Below, piece after piece: positions 37,240 through 46,195 of a stretch of 64,000 nucleotides of DNA; the stretch's first letter is position 1; each line of letters starts with the position of its first letter. Below the pieces are notes generated by a model. That model made no database searches. It was not told where the DNA came from and saw only the letters and a program-made list of their open reading frames with translations. The position numbers and the translations under genes are program-made. This stretch comes from Williamsia muralis (lineage in GTDB: Bacteria > Actinomycetota > Actinomycetes > Mycobacteriales > Mycobacteriaceae), in assembly GCF_002735905.1 (NCBI RefSeq), contig NZ_PEBD01000008.1, forward strand, positions 682,001-746,000, given 5' to 3'.

Positions 37240-38958
37240 TCACTCCGATTTGTCGTCGTCGAGCTGTTCGAGGCGGGCTTCCTCGAGGTCGAGCAGGTTC
37301 TGCGCGTGGGTCAGTGATTGCGAGCTGTAAAGACCCAGCTTCCTGGCGTGCAGCAGTGCCTCGCGTTCGGCGGCGAGGACGGCGAACCGCAGTCGGAAGT
37401 AGCGCCTGCGTCCGTCAGGGTTCTGGCTGGGGTCGTCGGTGGACTGCACGCGACCGATGATGCTGTCGGCCCGGACCATCTCGACCACGGCTGCGGTCAC
37501 CTCGTCGTCGGGTAGGTCCGCCGCGGCGGGGTCAGCGAGGGCGGCGGTCGCTGCGCGCTGGAGATCCTCGACGAGCTTCCCGTACTCCTCACGGAGCCTG
37601 TCGGGATCATCTGACGTCACCTTGGCGGTCCTGATGACGGCAGGCAAGGTGAGTCCCTGGAGCAGCAGGGTGGTCGCCGCGACCACAAACGCGATCAGGA
37701 TGAGCTGGGGGCGGTGCGGCGTGGTCTGTGGAAGGGTCTGAGCTGCGGCCACGGTGATCGCTCCACGCATCCCGGCCCAGCCGAGCACCACCCCACCGCG
37801 CCAGCCGAGAGTCTCGTTGAGCTGGAAGGACAGGTCCGCGGACACCCGGGTGATCCGGGTCTGTGCGAATTGGAGACGTCGCTCGGTGAGGTGCCCTTGG
37901 GTTTGGTGGGCGTGCAACTGTGCCTGTATCTCGCCGATCTTCGACACCGCCTCGTGGGCGCGGCGGGTGTCGCGGCGGAGCAACGCCACGAGCGGACCCA
38001 CGAACGCGATGCGCAACATGATCACGATGGCTGAGGCCACCAATCCGATCGCGATGGCGGTGATGGTGCTGAACTGGCTCTCTTCCACCTGCTCGATCGA
38101 CTTCTTGAGCTCCATCCCCATGAACAGGAACACCGCGCCCTCGAGAAGGAAGGCCAGGGTCCGCCAGTTGATCGTCTCCGCGATCCGGTCCTGAGCGCGC
38201 AGATACCGCGATCCCTGATGCCCGGTGATCAAGCCCGCCACCACCACCGAGAGCACTCCCGAGGCGCCGATCTCCTCCGCTGGGAGATACGCGACAAACG
38301 GCACCACGAAGGAGATGGCCGTGGTCAGCACGGCGTCGTTCAGCCACCCACGGATGCGGATGTTGACGTAGCCGACCACCGACCCGACGACCACCGCAGC
38401 GGCCACCGCGAAGGCGAAATCGCCGAGGACACCCCAGATCGACACGGTCCCGGCGAGAGCCGCCACCGCCGACCGCAGGAGGACCAAGGCCGAGGCGTCG
38501 TTGACCAGACCCTCGCCTTCGAGCACCGCGACCACCCGTCCGGGCAATCCCAGCTTTTTGCCCACCGATGTCGCGGCGACGGCGTCGGTCGGGCTGATCA
38601 CCGCGCCGAGGGCGAATGCGGCGGGCCAGCCGAGGTCCGGGATCAGGGCGTGGAAGAACCATGCCGTTCCCACCGTGGTGACCACCACGAGAAGGACCGC
38701 CAGCGCGGTGATCGGTTTGAAGTTTCGCCGGAAGTCCTGTGCAGGCATGTTCACGGCGGCCGAATACAGAAGGGGTGGAAGCACTCCGGCGAGGATCAGC
38801 TCGGGCGCGAACTCGAGCCGGGGAAAGCCCGGGATGAAGCTCAATCCGGTTCCGACGGCCACCAGCAGCAGCGGTGCGGCCACCCCGAGGCGGGCGGAGA
38901 ACACCGACACCGCCACGATGGCGAGCACCACCACCACACCCGCCAGTGTCAGGGTCAC
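37240..38958 (-). CDS. Na+/H+ antiporter, CPA1 (NhaP-like) family
   Basis: A 572-residue transporter with about twelve helices in residues 5-420 and a cytoplasmic C-terminal tail of about 135 residues. The CPA1 motifs are SPTDAVA (Asp125) and GEGLVNDASALV (Asn153-Asp154), the ion-binding pair on broken helices. It exchanges cytoplasmic sodium or potassium for protons. A charged loop of about 60 residues (RRDTRRAHEAVSKIGEI) interrupts the helices near residue 330. GTG 38958 has GGAG 6 nt upstream. It converges on the SDR gene with 11 bp between stops. Confidence 0.9.
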   Translation of the reverse strand: MTLTLAGVVVVLAIVAVSVFSARLGVAAPLLLVAVGTGLSFIPGFPRLEFAPELILAGVLPPLLYSAAVNMPAQDFRRNFKPITALAVLLVVVTTVGTAWFFHALIPDLGWPAAFALGAVISPTDAVAATSVGKKLGLPGRVVAVLEGEGLVNDASALVLLRSAVAALAGTVSIWGVLGDFAFAVAAAVVVGSVVGYVNIRIRGWLNDAVLTTAISFVVPFVAYLPAEEIGASGVLSVVVAGLITGHQGSRYLRAQDRIAETINWRTLAFLLEGAVFLFMGMELKKSIEQVEESQFSTITAIAIGLVASAIVIMLRIAFVGPLVALLRRDTRRAHEAVSKIGEIQAQLHAHQTQGHLTERRLQFAQTRITRVSADLSFQLNETLGWRGGVVLGWAGMRGAITVAAAQTLPQTTPHRPQLILIAFVVAATTLLLQGLTLPAVIRTAKVTSDDPDRLREEYGKLVEDLQRAATAALADPAAADLPDDEVTAAVVEMVRADSIIGRVQSTDDPSQNPDGRRRYFRLRFAVLAAEREALLHARKLGLYSSQSLTHAQNLLDLEEARLEQLDDDKSE

Positions 38959-39042
38959 ATCATCTCCTCATCCGGGTGGCTGCCAGCCGTTCATGGTGCT
39001 TCATCAGGTCGGTGACCGAACGGATGACGCCGCCGAAAAGTG

Positions 39043-40587
39043 TCAGGAACGCAGGACCAGCGCCGCAGCGTTGTGGCCCGGGATGCCGCTGACACCGCCG
39101 CCGCGCCGGGCGCCGGCCCCGGCGAGCAACACCCGCCGATGGGCGGTTTCCACACCCCATGTGCCGACTTCTGCAGGTGTTTCCGCCCAAGGCCATTGCA
39201 GCGGCCGGTGGAAGATGTGGCCGCCGGGCAGTCCTACCGCCTCTTCGAGTTCCGGCGGGGTCTTCGCTTCGATGCAGGGTGCACCGGTGCTGTCGGTGGC
39301 GATGACGTCGGCGATGGGTTCGTCGAGGACCGAGTCCAAGGCGGCCAAGGTGGCGGCCACGGCTTCGTCTCTTGCCCCTGGCCGGGTGAACAATTCCGGC
39401 GTCATGTGCAGTCCGAACAGTGTCAGGGTGTGCATACCGGTGAGATCGGGGCCGAGAATGCTCGGGTCGGACAGGGTGTGGCAGTAGATCTCACTCGGCG
39501 GAGTCGTCGGGATCCGGCCGGCCGCGACCTCACGATGTGATCGCGCCAACGCGTCGAAGCCCTCGTGGATGTGGAAGGTGCCCGAAAACGCCGCGCCCCC
39601 CGGGACATCGGTGTCGCGCAGCTTCGGCAGGCGCCGCAGCAGCACGTTGATCTTGAGCTGGGCTCCACGTGGTTTCGATTGCAACGCAACATCATTCCCG
39701 ACAAGTCGATCGAGAACAAAAGGGGCGCAGGCGGCGTGGATGAACTCGGCCCTGGCCGTGCCCTGATCCCATTCCACGGTGCCGTCGCCCGGGTCGACAG
39801 CAATGACGTCGGCTCCGGTGCGGATGTCGGCGCCGGCGTCGACGGCTGCGGTGGCGAGGGCGCCGGAAACCGCGCCCATGCCACCCACCGGGACGTCCCA
39901 GTCGCCGGTGCCACCGCCGATGAGGTGGTAGAGCAGGCAGATGTTCTGGGCGAGCGACGGGTCGTCGAGATCGGCAAACGTGCCGATGAGCCCGTCGGTT
40001 GCGACGATGCCCCGGACCAGGTCGTCGCTGAACGTGTCGGTGATGATGGTGCCGGCCGGTTCGGTGGTGAGGCGTTCCCACATGTCCATGGCGGCCAGAT
40101 CGCCACCCGCGATCATCGCCATCTCATCGCCGCTGACGAGCGGTCGCAGCATGGTCGGGAAAACACCTTCGGCGATCGTCGACATCGCGGCATAGAACTG
40201 TTTCCACGCGCGAAAGTCCGCGTCAGATCCCGTGACGGCTCGGAACGATGCCGCTGTCGCTGCTTCGTCGGCTGTGTCGACCAGAATGCCTCTGGACGGA
40301 TCGGCGGGGAGCGGCGTGTATGAGGAGTACCTGCGCCGGACAAGGGTGATGTCGAGTCCGAGATCGGCGATGATCTGCCGTGGCAGCAACGACACCAGGT
40401 ACGAGTAGCGGGACAGCCGCGCATCCATGCCGGGGAACGGCCGGGCGGAGACGGTTGCGCCGCCGACGTGCGGGGCGCGTTCGAGCACGAGCACCTTGTG
40501 GCCCGCCCGGGCCAGGTAGGCGGCCGCGGTCAGGCCGTTGTGGCCGGCGCCGATGACGATGTCGTCGTAGATCTGCATGCCCGTCAT
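39043..40587 (-). CDS. FAD-dependent phytoene desaturase-like oxidoreductase
   Basis: A 514-residue flavoprotein of the NAD(P)/FAD amine-oxidase/phytoene-dehydrogenase superfamily. VIGAGHNGLTAAAYLARAG near the N-terminus is the dinucleotide-binding fold, followed by VLERAPHVGGAT; the C-terminal FAD-contact part is LLAGAGARRGGGVSGIPG. It resembles the PYROXD2-type group rather than a carotenoid enzyme, and no carotenoid genes are near, so the substrate is unknown. ATG 40587 has GGGAG 5 nt upstream; the longer frame to 40683 has no similarity. Confidence 0.85.
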   Translation of the reverse strand: MTGMQIYDDIVIGAGHNGLTAAAYLARAGHKVLVLERAPHVGGATVSARPFPGMDARLSRYSYLVSLLPRQIIADLGLDITLVRRRYSSYTPLPADPSRGILVDTADEAATAASFRAVTGSDADFRAWKQFYAAMSTIAEGVFPTMLRPLVSGDEMAMIAGGDLAAMDMWERLTTEPAGTIITDTFSDDLVRGIVATDGLIGTFADLDDPSLAQNICLLYHLIGGGTGDWDVPVGGMGAVSGALATAAVDAGADIRTGADVIAVDPGDGTVEWDQGTARAEFIHAACAPFVLDRLVGNDVALQSKPRGAQLKINVLLRRLPKLRDTDVPGGAAFSGTFHIHEGFDALARSHREVAAGRIPTTPPSEIYCHTLSDPSILGPDLTGMHTLTLFGLHMTPELFTRPGARDEAVAATLAALDSVLDEPIADVIATDSTGAPCIEAKTPPELEEAVGLPGGHIFHRPLQWPWAETPAEVGTWGVETAHRRVLLAGAGARRGGGVSGIPGHNAAALVLRS

Positions 40588-40835
40588 GATGCTCCCGGCG
40601 CGCATCGCCGGCCATGCGAGCCGCGACGGCCTCATCACACGAGTTGCCGATCGTCTAGCCCGTTGAATGTTCGAGTTGAACAAAACGCCCGATGCAAAAA
40701 ATTGAGTCGGTCAATTCACGTAATGTTCAGGACGAGACCTCGAACACGCGGGGGACAATGGGGTAACAATTCGCAGCACGTATGCGACAAATATGTGAGA
40801 CCAAACGTCCGAGTCGCGGTGGAGAGGTGTCGACA

Positions 40836-41273
40836 ATGCACATCTGGGGAACCGGTGTTTTCGACAACGCGCCTGCCGTCGAATGGGCTGATCAATTCGA
40901 CCGTACGGCTGCCGTTGGACGCCCTGCATTGGTCCGGTCGGCCCTGGCAACCGCGGTGCGTGCCGACGATCAGCGCGCATGGTTGATTGCTCTGGGAGCA
41001 GCGACCACTGTGGCGGCCGCATTGCCGGGCGGCCTGCTTCTCGCGGACAACACCGGCCCGAAGTCGGTGACCGACAACCAATTTCAACCCTCAATCGAGC
41101 TGGCTGCTGTTGCGCTGGCAACACTGGAGCAGTGCATGTCCGTGCACACCGAATGGACACGTCTGTGGACACGTGCAGCGCTGCTCGACGACGCGATCGC
41201 AGTCGGCGAAGCGGTGATCGAGGAGTTGGAAGAGCGAACCGCGCTGACTGTCAGAGTGCGCGAAGCTTCGTGA
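40836..41273 (+). CDS. DUF4259 domain protein
   Basis: A 145-residue protein that opens MHIWGTGVFDNAPAVEWAD, the hallmark of DUF4259 (WGTGxFDN...A.DW). The rest is helical with a high Ala and Glu content and no membrane segment beyond a short Ala-rich stretch. Function unknown; the family is found widely as small soluble proteins. GAGAGGTG lies 8 nt upstream of ATG 40836. The upstream 250 bp, shared with the divergent oxidoreductase gene, carries a small inverted repeat AATTGA/TCAATT at 40700-40716 and nothing else clear. The 3' end overlaps the convergent LLM gene by 23 bp. Confidence 0.75.
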   Translation: MHIWGTGVFDNAPAVEWADQFDRTAAVGRPALVRSALATAVRADDQRAWLIALGAATTVAAALPGGLLLADNTGPKSVTDNQFQPSIELAAVALATLEQCMSVHTEWTRLWTRAALLDDAIAVGEAVIEELEERTALTVRVREAS

Positions 41274-42213
41274 GCAAAGGCCCCGCCGCCTCGGCCAAGA
41301 ACTGGTCTTGACTGTCGCCGCCTATCTGAACAAGTCCCACGTCTGTATAACCGGCCTCGATGAACGGCTTCACACTTTCGGCCAATTCATCCAGGTCCGG
41401 ACCGCACGCAATTGATGACGCAACATCCTCTGGCCTCACGAATTGGGTGGCGCCACTGAACGAGGCAGTTGTCGGCAAATCGGCATTCACCGACCACCCG
41501 CCGGCAAACCAGCGGAATTGGTCGTGCGCGCGGGCGACGGCTGCGTCTTTGTCGGGATCCCAGCAGATCGGGATCTGTCCGATCTTCCGCGACTGCTCGG
41601 GGTGGTGCTGATCCCACGACGTCACCAGATCGCCCGAGGGTTCGGTGGAGATCATGTGGTCGCCGAGCGGCGCGAGATGCTCGATCGATCTGTCGCCGGA
41701 AACGGCGAGACCGATCGGGACACCGCCGTCAGGCAGGTCCCAGATGCGTGACGAGTCGACGCGGAAGTACTTGCCGTCGTAGGTGACGAGTTCGCCGGCA
41801 TGGAGTTCGCGGATGATCTTCACTGCCTCGGCCAGCATCTCCAGTCGCTGCTCGACGCCGGGCCAGCCCTGGCCGACCGTGTGCTCGTTGAGGCTCTCGC
41901 CTGATCCGAGGCCCAGAATGAATCGCCCGTCTGCCAGCAACTGCATCGTCGCAGCCTTCTGCGCCACCACGGCCGGGTGGTATCGCATGGTCGGCGCCGT
42001 CACGTAGGTCGCCAGCTCGACCCGCTCGGTGGCGTGGGCGACCGCGCCCAACACACTCCACGCATAGGGCGCGTGACCCTGGGACACGAGCCAGGGCGAG
42101 TAGTGGTCGCTGGAGACCTCGAAGTCAAATCCCGCGTTCTCGGCTGACACGGCGTACCGCACCAGATCCTTCGGGCCACTCTGTTCGGTCATCAACGTGT
42201 ATCCAAAGCGCAT
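41251..42213 (-). CDS. LLM-class F420-dependent oxidoreductase, G6PDH-like subgroup
   Basis: A 320-residue luciferase-like protein that fits the TIGR03557 (F420-dependent glucose-6-phosphate dehydrogenase-like) set. Motifs: MRFGYTLMTEQ at the start, SSDHYSPWLVSQGHAPYAWS (residues about 36-55), VTAPTMRYHPAVVAQKAAT, and FILGLGSGESLNEH. It uses reduced or oxidised F420 on an unknown substrate. ATG 42213 is chosen because the family sequence begins there; an upstream extension to 42372 is not conserved in look. It is divergent from the WS/DGAT gene. Confidence 0.85.
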   Translation of the reverse strand: MRFGYTLMTEQSGPKDLVRYAVSAENAGFDFEVSSDHYSPWLVSQGHAPYAWSVLGAVAHATERVELATYVTAPTMRYHPAVVAQKAATMQLLADGRFILGLGSGESLNEHTVGQGWPGVEQRLEMLAEAVKIIRELHAGELVTYDGKYFRVDSSRIWDLPDGGVPIGLAVSGDRSIEHLAPLGDHMISTEPSGDLVTSWDQHHPEQSRKIGQIPICWDPDKDAAVARAHDQFRWFAGGWSVNADLPTTASFSGATQFVRPEDVASSIACGPDLDELAESVKPFIEAGYTDVGLVQIGGDSQDQFLAEAAGPLLTKLRAL

Positions 42214-42352
42214 GTCGCCTGAGTTCCCCCAGAGTCGAGCGGTAAACCCTCGAGTACGGCGGGTGCGCAACCGTGCGAGCTTGTAACCTGTTTCACATTG
42301 GTGGACTTCGAGTCTCTCGAGCACACACGGAACCGACAGTCCAGGAGCGCAC

Positions 42353-43750
42353 ATGCCGTACATGCCGATCACCGAATCGATGTTCCTGCTGGCCGAATCC
42401 CGCGAGCATCCGATGCACGTCGGTGGTCTTCAGCTCTTCGAGCCCGCCGAGGGCAGTTCTGCCGAAGAGCTCGGTGAGCAGATGTTCGAGACACTGCAGG
42501 CGCAGACCGACGTCTACCGGCTCTTCCGCAAACGGCCCGCGTCACCCGTGGCGCTGATGGGTACGGTCCGGTGGACGTACGACAAGGAGATAGACCTCGA
42601 ATACCACGTTCGCCGAACGGTTTTGCCGCGTCCGGGCCGAATCCGCGAACTGCTCAGGTACGTCTCGGCGAACCACGGCGCGCTTCTCGACCGTTACCGG
42701 CCGATGTGGGAGGTGCACCTGATCGAGGGCCTCGCCGATGGCCGGGTCGCGATGTATACCAAGATCCACCATTCGCTGGTGGACGGTGTGAGCGCGTTGA
42801 AGTTGCTCGAGAAGACGCTCGACACTGACCCCGAGGCGCGAAACGGGCGCGCCCCCTGGGACCCCGCACTGTTCGCACGCAAACCCAAGGAGCCGTCGAA
42901 CGATTCGGTTTCACAGAACCTGGTCGGGCAGGTATTCAGCGGTGGGGCCAAGATCGCCGGTGAACTCGCCGGGCTGGCTCCCGCCGGTGCACGTCTGGGG
43001 CTTCGGGCGGTCCGCGACCGCAACCTGATCCTGCCGTTGCAGGCGCCCCGCACGATGTTCAACGTGCCGATCGGTGGCGCACGGCGATTCGCGGCCGATC
43101 AATGGCGGGCCACCCGGTTGCGCACGGTGGCCGCAGGCCTCGACATCACACTCAACGACGTGGTCATGGCGATGTGTGCCGGAGCGCTCAGGTCGTATCT
43201 GATCGACCAGAACGAGCTGCCCGAACAGCCGCTGATCGCGATGATGCCGGTGTCGATGCATGCCGCGGGCAGCGACACCTCCGAGGGCAACGCGGTCACC
43301 GCCATCCTGGCGAATCTCGCCACCGATCAACCTGATCCGGAACGTCGGCTGGCCACCCTCGTGGAGTCGACGCGGTCGAGCAAGAACGTCATCCGCGACC
43401 TCAGCCCGCTGATGGCGCTGGGCTACGGCGCAGCGGTGATGGCGCCGTTGGCGTTTTCCACGGTGCCCGGGTTCGTGCGGTACACCCCGCCGCCGTTCAA
43501 CATCATCATCTCGAATGTGCCGGGCCCGAAACAGGATCTGTACTGGAACGGTGCGCGGCTCGACGGTGTCTACCCGGCGTCGATCGCCATGGATGGGCAG
43601 GCATTGAACATCACCGTGGCGTCCAACGGCGACAACATCAATTTCGGTCTGACCGGTGCACGCGCGACGATTCCGAGCCTGCAGCGACTGCTGACCCATC
43701 TCGACACAGCACTCGAGGAGCTCGAAAAACTGTGTGACGTAGCCAATTAG
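42353..43750 (+). CDS. wax ester synthase / diacylglycerol acyltransferase (WS/DGAT)
   Basis: A 465-residue acyl-CoA-dependent acyltransferase. The catalytic HHxxxDG is HHSLVDG (His139, His140, Asp144, Gly145). The PLW-like element reads DRYRPMWEVHLIEGL, and the C-terminal domain contains NVPGPKQDLYWNGARL. The family makes triacylglycerol or wax esters for storage and acts at the membrane or on lipid droplets. AGGAG lies 6 nt before ATG 42353. Mycolate-making actinobacteria usually carry many paralogues; which acceptor this one uses cannot be read from sequence. Confidence 0.92.
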   Translation: MPYMPITESMFLLAESREHPMHVGGLQLFEPAEGSSAEELGEQMFETLQAQTDVYRLFRKRPASPVALMGTVRWTYDKEIDLEYHVRRTVLPRPGRIRELLRYVSANHGALLDRYRPMWEVHLIEGLADGRVAMYTKIHHSLVDGVSALKLLEKTLDTDPEARNGRAPWDPALFARKPKEPSNDSVSQNLVGQVFSGGAKIAGELAGLAPAGARLGLRAVRDRNLILPLQAPRTMFNVPIGGARRFAADQWRATRLRTVAAGLDITLNDVVMAMCAGALRSYLIDQNELPEQPLIAMMPVSMHAAGSDTSEGNAVTAILANLATDQPDPERRLATLVESTRSSKNVIRDLSPLMALGYGAAVMAPLAFSTVPGFVRYTPPPFNIIISNVPGPKQDLYWNGARLDGVYPASIAMDGQALNITVASNGDNINFGLTGARATIPSLQRLLTHLDTALEELEKLCDVAN

Positions 43751-43821
43751 TCGTGCGGGGGACCGTGCGCCGGTCCGCCGCAGATGATTGCCGGCCGAGT
43801 CACCGGGGTAAGCGGTTCGTC

Positions 43822-44892
43822 ATGGACACCACGACCGATGGGCCCGACGCCTTCACCGAGTATCGGGGAACGCGGTCACGGGAATGCCCCAAGCGCATGG
43901 TCTTCGGGCCGTGCGGTGGTGTGCGCGATGACGCCACGTGTGAAATGGACGCCCACATCTGTCCGTTTGCCGTTCTCACCGAACCCATTCCGTGGCCACA
44001 GCCGTTGACCAGTCCGGCGTCGCCGAGTGAGTTGATCAACGCTTCCCGTGCCCGCCCGGTGGTCCTGTCGGACCTGTCGGTCCCGGCCTTCGACCGGGGC
44101 GTCCTCGAACAGGTGGCATCCATTCTGGGTGAGAGCAGTGATGCCGTCCTCGTCGGAGAACATCAGAACCGGCCCGACTACCCACCGACCGTGATGGCGC
44201 AGATCATCCGGGGGGTGGGTGGATGCCCGTGGGTGACGCTGACCTGTCGCGACCGCAACAGGGTGGTGCTCGAGCAGGAACTGATGGGCTTGGGCCAGGC
44301 TGGGGCCGACGGCGTCTTCTGTGTCACCGGCGACGGCCGGGCACAGGGCGTTCGACAGGATGTGACACAGGTTTTCGATCTGGACGGAACCCGGCTCGCG
44401 GCGCTGGCGGCACAGGCTGATCTTGCCGTGGGTGTGCCGGAGGCTCCCGAAGCCGTGCCGACCAGCATCCGCCCGGCGCGTCTGCTCGAGAAGCAGAGGG
44501 CCGGCGCCCAGTTGGCGGTACTGAATCACGTCAGCACACCGGAATCGTTGAGGGCGTTCATGTCAACAGCGCGGACTCAGGGCGTCACGATGCCGGTCAT
44601 CGCCGGTGTGGCCGTCTATACCGATGAGCGGTCCGCGCAGGTGCTGGCCGCCTTTCCTGGTCTGCACCTCGACCACTCGCAGATCACCAGGGTGCTGGCC
44701 GCAGACGACTCGGTCGAGGCGGGCATCGAGACCGCGGTCGACGAAGCAGTTGCGCTCCTCGACATCCCGGGTGTGGTGGGCGTCAACCTGTCGGGCTTGG
44801 CGTCGGCGGCCGGTGAGGTCCCAGCAGCGAAGGTCAAGGCAGAGATCGGACGGCGGCTACGTGAGCGCTTGGCCGTGGGGCACAACCGGTGA
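43822..44892 (+). CDS. methylenetetrahydrofolate reductase-like protein with N-terminal cysteine motif
   Basis: A 356-residue protein in two parts. Residues 20-50 hold four cysteines (22, 31, 40, 47) in the pattern CPKRMVFGPCGG...C...ICPF, the mark of the MTHFR C-terminal/MetV-type domain. Residues about 65-350 resemble the MetF barrel, with TCRDRNRVVLEQELMGLG and GVFCVTGDGR. The family reduces 5,10-methylene-THF to 5-methyl-THF; a fused cysteine motif at the N-terminus is unlike E. coli MetF. The start is uncertain (ATG 43822 chosen, GTG 43753 possible). It precedes a methyltransferase gene by 10 bp. Confidence 0.75.
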   Translation: MDTTTDGPDAFTEYRGTRSRECPKRMVFGPCGGVRDDATCEMDAHICPFAVLTEPIPWPQPLTSPASPSELINASRARPVVLSDLSVPAFDRGVLEQVASILGESSDAVLVGEHQNRPDYPPTVMAQIIRGVGGCPWVTLTCRDRNRVVLEQELMGLGQAGADGVFCVTGDGRAQGVRQDVTQVFDLDGTRLAALAAQADLAVGVPEAPEAVPTSIRPARLLEKQRAGAQLAVLNHVSTPESLRAFMSTARTQGVTMPVIAGVAVYTDERSAQVLAAFPGLHLDHSQITRVLAADDSVEAGIETAVDEAVALLDIPGVVGVNLSGLASAAGEVPAAKVKAEIGRRLRERLAVGHNR

Positions 44893-44902
44893 AGGCGGCG
44901 CA

Positions 44903-45694
44903 GTGGTAGTTGATGCAGAGGCGATGAAGGACGAGTTCGACACGGTCCCCTCGTGGACAGTGCGAGCCGTGGAGGCGCTTGGTCGCGAGTACGCCATACC
45001 CGCCGCATGTCGCGGCAGCGGCAGCCCCGAAGCACTTCGCTGGCTGGCGGGCAAGCTCGCCCTCGACCCTGAGACCAGCCTCGTCGATGTCGGGGCGGGC
45101 ATGGGTGGGGCAGCCGAGTTCGTCGCGCGGGAGTTCGGACCCGAGGTGGTGCTGGTCGAGCCGATGATGGGCGCGTGCCAGGCCGCGCAACGGTTGTTCG
45201 GCCGGGCCACCGTCGCGGCCGCCGGCGAGAATCTCCCGTTCCCGTCCGGGGCATTCGACAAGGCGTGGTCGCTCGGAGTCGTCTGCACGAGCAGCGATCA
45301 GCCGAAGATGCTGCGAGAGCTCCGACGTGTTGTCCGTGCCGACGGAAGAGTCGGTGTGCTCGTGTACGTCAAGACGGTCGACGACCTGCCGAACCAGCCC
45401 GAGGGCAACAACTTTCCGACTCGCCCCGGATTGGACCGGCTCGTCGAGGACGCCGGTCTGCGCATCGTCGATCGCGCCGATCTGGCCGACTTCGACGCTG
45501 CCCCCGACTGGTGGCAACAGCGGGTCACCGAATGCGACGACCTCGTCGCCGAGCGTCATCGTCACGACAGTCGCTGGGAGAATGCGTCCGAGCAGGAATC
45601 CATCATCACCGGTTTGATCCGGGACGAGCTGGTGATCGGCACGATCCTGATCCTGGAGCCGACCGAATCGGGGAAGTCGGCGGCTGCCGTTTAG
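44903..45694 (+). CDS. class I SAM-dependent methyltransferase
   Basis: A 263-residue methyltransferase. Motif I is VDVGAGMGG (61-69), an acidic end of strand 2 lies in VVLVEPMM, motif II/III are near LPFPSGAFDKAWSLG and LRELRRVVRADGRVGV. Substrate unknown. GTG 44903 has GAAGG about 8 nt upstream; ATG 44924 is an alternative 7 codons shorter. The 10-bp gap to the MTHFR-like gene makes co-transcription nearly certain and suggests a joint role in one-carbon metabolism, but that is inference. The stop codon overlaps the likely -10 box of gtrA. Confidence 0.8.
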   Translation: MVVDAEAMKDEFDTVPSWTVRAVEALGREYAIPAACRGSGSPEALRWLAGKLALDPETSLVDVGAGMGGAAEFVAREFGPEVVLVEPMMGACQAAQRLFGRATVAAAGENLPFPSGAFDKAWSLGVVCTSSDQPKMLRELRRVVRADGRVGVLVYVKTVDDLPNQPEGNNFPTRPGLDRLVEDAGLRIVDRADLADFDAAPDWWQQRVTECDDLVAERHRHDSRWENASEQESIITGLIRDELVIGTILILEPTESGKSAAAV

Positions 45695-45697
45695 TGT
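45692..45697 (+). promoter_or_regulatory. -10 box TAGTGT for a leaderless gtrA message
   Basis: TAGTGT at 45692-45697 ends 6 nt before GTG 45704, and no ribosome site lies between. Its first three bases are the stop codon of the methyltransferase gene. Confidence 0.4.
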
Positions 45698-45703
45698 GTT
45701 GGG

Positions 45704-46120
45704 GTGTCTGAGGAGCTAGCACCACGCGTCGGGGTCGACCTGAAGACCCAGTTGGTCCGGTTTGTGATCACCGGGGCCGGCTCAGGCGTCCTCGACTTCG
45801 GGCTCACGCTGTTGCTCCAATACGGGTTCGGCATGCCCGAGTGGTTCGCGAAAGCCGTCGGCTTCATCTGCGGCACCACCACGGCGTACTTGATCAACCG
45901 TCGGTGGACCTTCGCCGCCGAACCCAGCGCGCTTCGCTTTGTCGCCGTCGCGGTTCTCTATCTGGTGACCTTCGTGGTCCAGGTCGGCATCTACACCGGG
46001 TTGTCGAGGGTGTGGGAGGAGACTTTCGTCTACAGTCTCGCCGCCTTCGTGATCGCTCAGGGCACCGCGACCGTCATCAACTTCGTTGTGCAGCGAACGG
46101 TCATCTTCAAGATCCGCTGA
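45704..46120 (+). CDS. GtrA-family membrane protein (Rv3789 type)
   Basis: A 138-residue GtrA-like protein with four helices (residues about 18-38, 43-63, 78-98, 108-128). Conserved parts are RFVITGAGSGVLDFGL and YLINRRWTF; it ends in basic FKIR. In M. tuberculosis the homologue Rv3789 stands directly before dprE1; it has been described as a decaprenyl-phosphoryl-arabinose flippase candidate and later as an anchor for arabinosyltransferases. Here it lies about 9 kb away from dprE1 behind a methyltransferase gene. GTG 45704 is chosen for family length and the leaderless box. Confidence 0.85.
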   Translation: MSEELAPRVGVDLKTQLVRFVITGAGSGVLDFGLTLLLQYGFGMPEWFAKAVGFICGTTTAYLINRRWTFAAEPSALRFVAVAVLYLVTFVVQVGIYTGLSRVWEETFVYSLAAFVIAQGTATVINFVVQRTVIFKIR

Positions 46121-46178
46121 CCCCCGATCCTTGTGGGGGTTGTTCGGCGCGCTACATGCGCACACGCGCCGGACAACC
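46121..46178. terminator. double hairpin between convergent gtrA and DUF4352 genes
   Basis: A small stem (CCCCC/GGGGG within 46121-46139) is followed by a larger one: arms 46138-46151 and 46165-46178, 14 bp with one mismatch, 13-nt loop. It lies between two facing stops. There is no U run, so it may act as a barrier hairpin of the kind seen at actinobacterial convergent ends. Confidence 0.6.
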
Positions 46179-46195
46179 GCACAGTGCCGAACGGG

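Noticed and set aside
40700-40716. AATTGA/TCAATT inverted repeat as a regulator binding site
   Set aside because: It is only 6 bp per arm in an AT-rich stretch, and no regulator gene is adjacent.
43751-43821. Riboswitch (SAM or B12 type) before the MTHFR-like gene
   Set aside because: The gap is about 70 bp and shows no conserved box or terminator stem.
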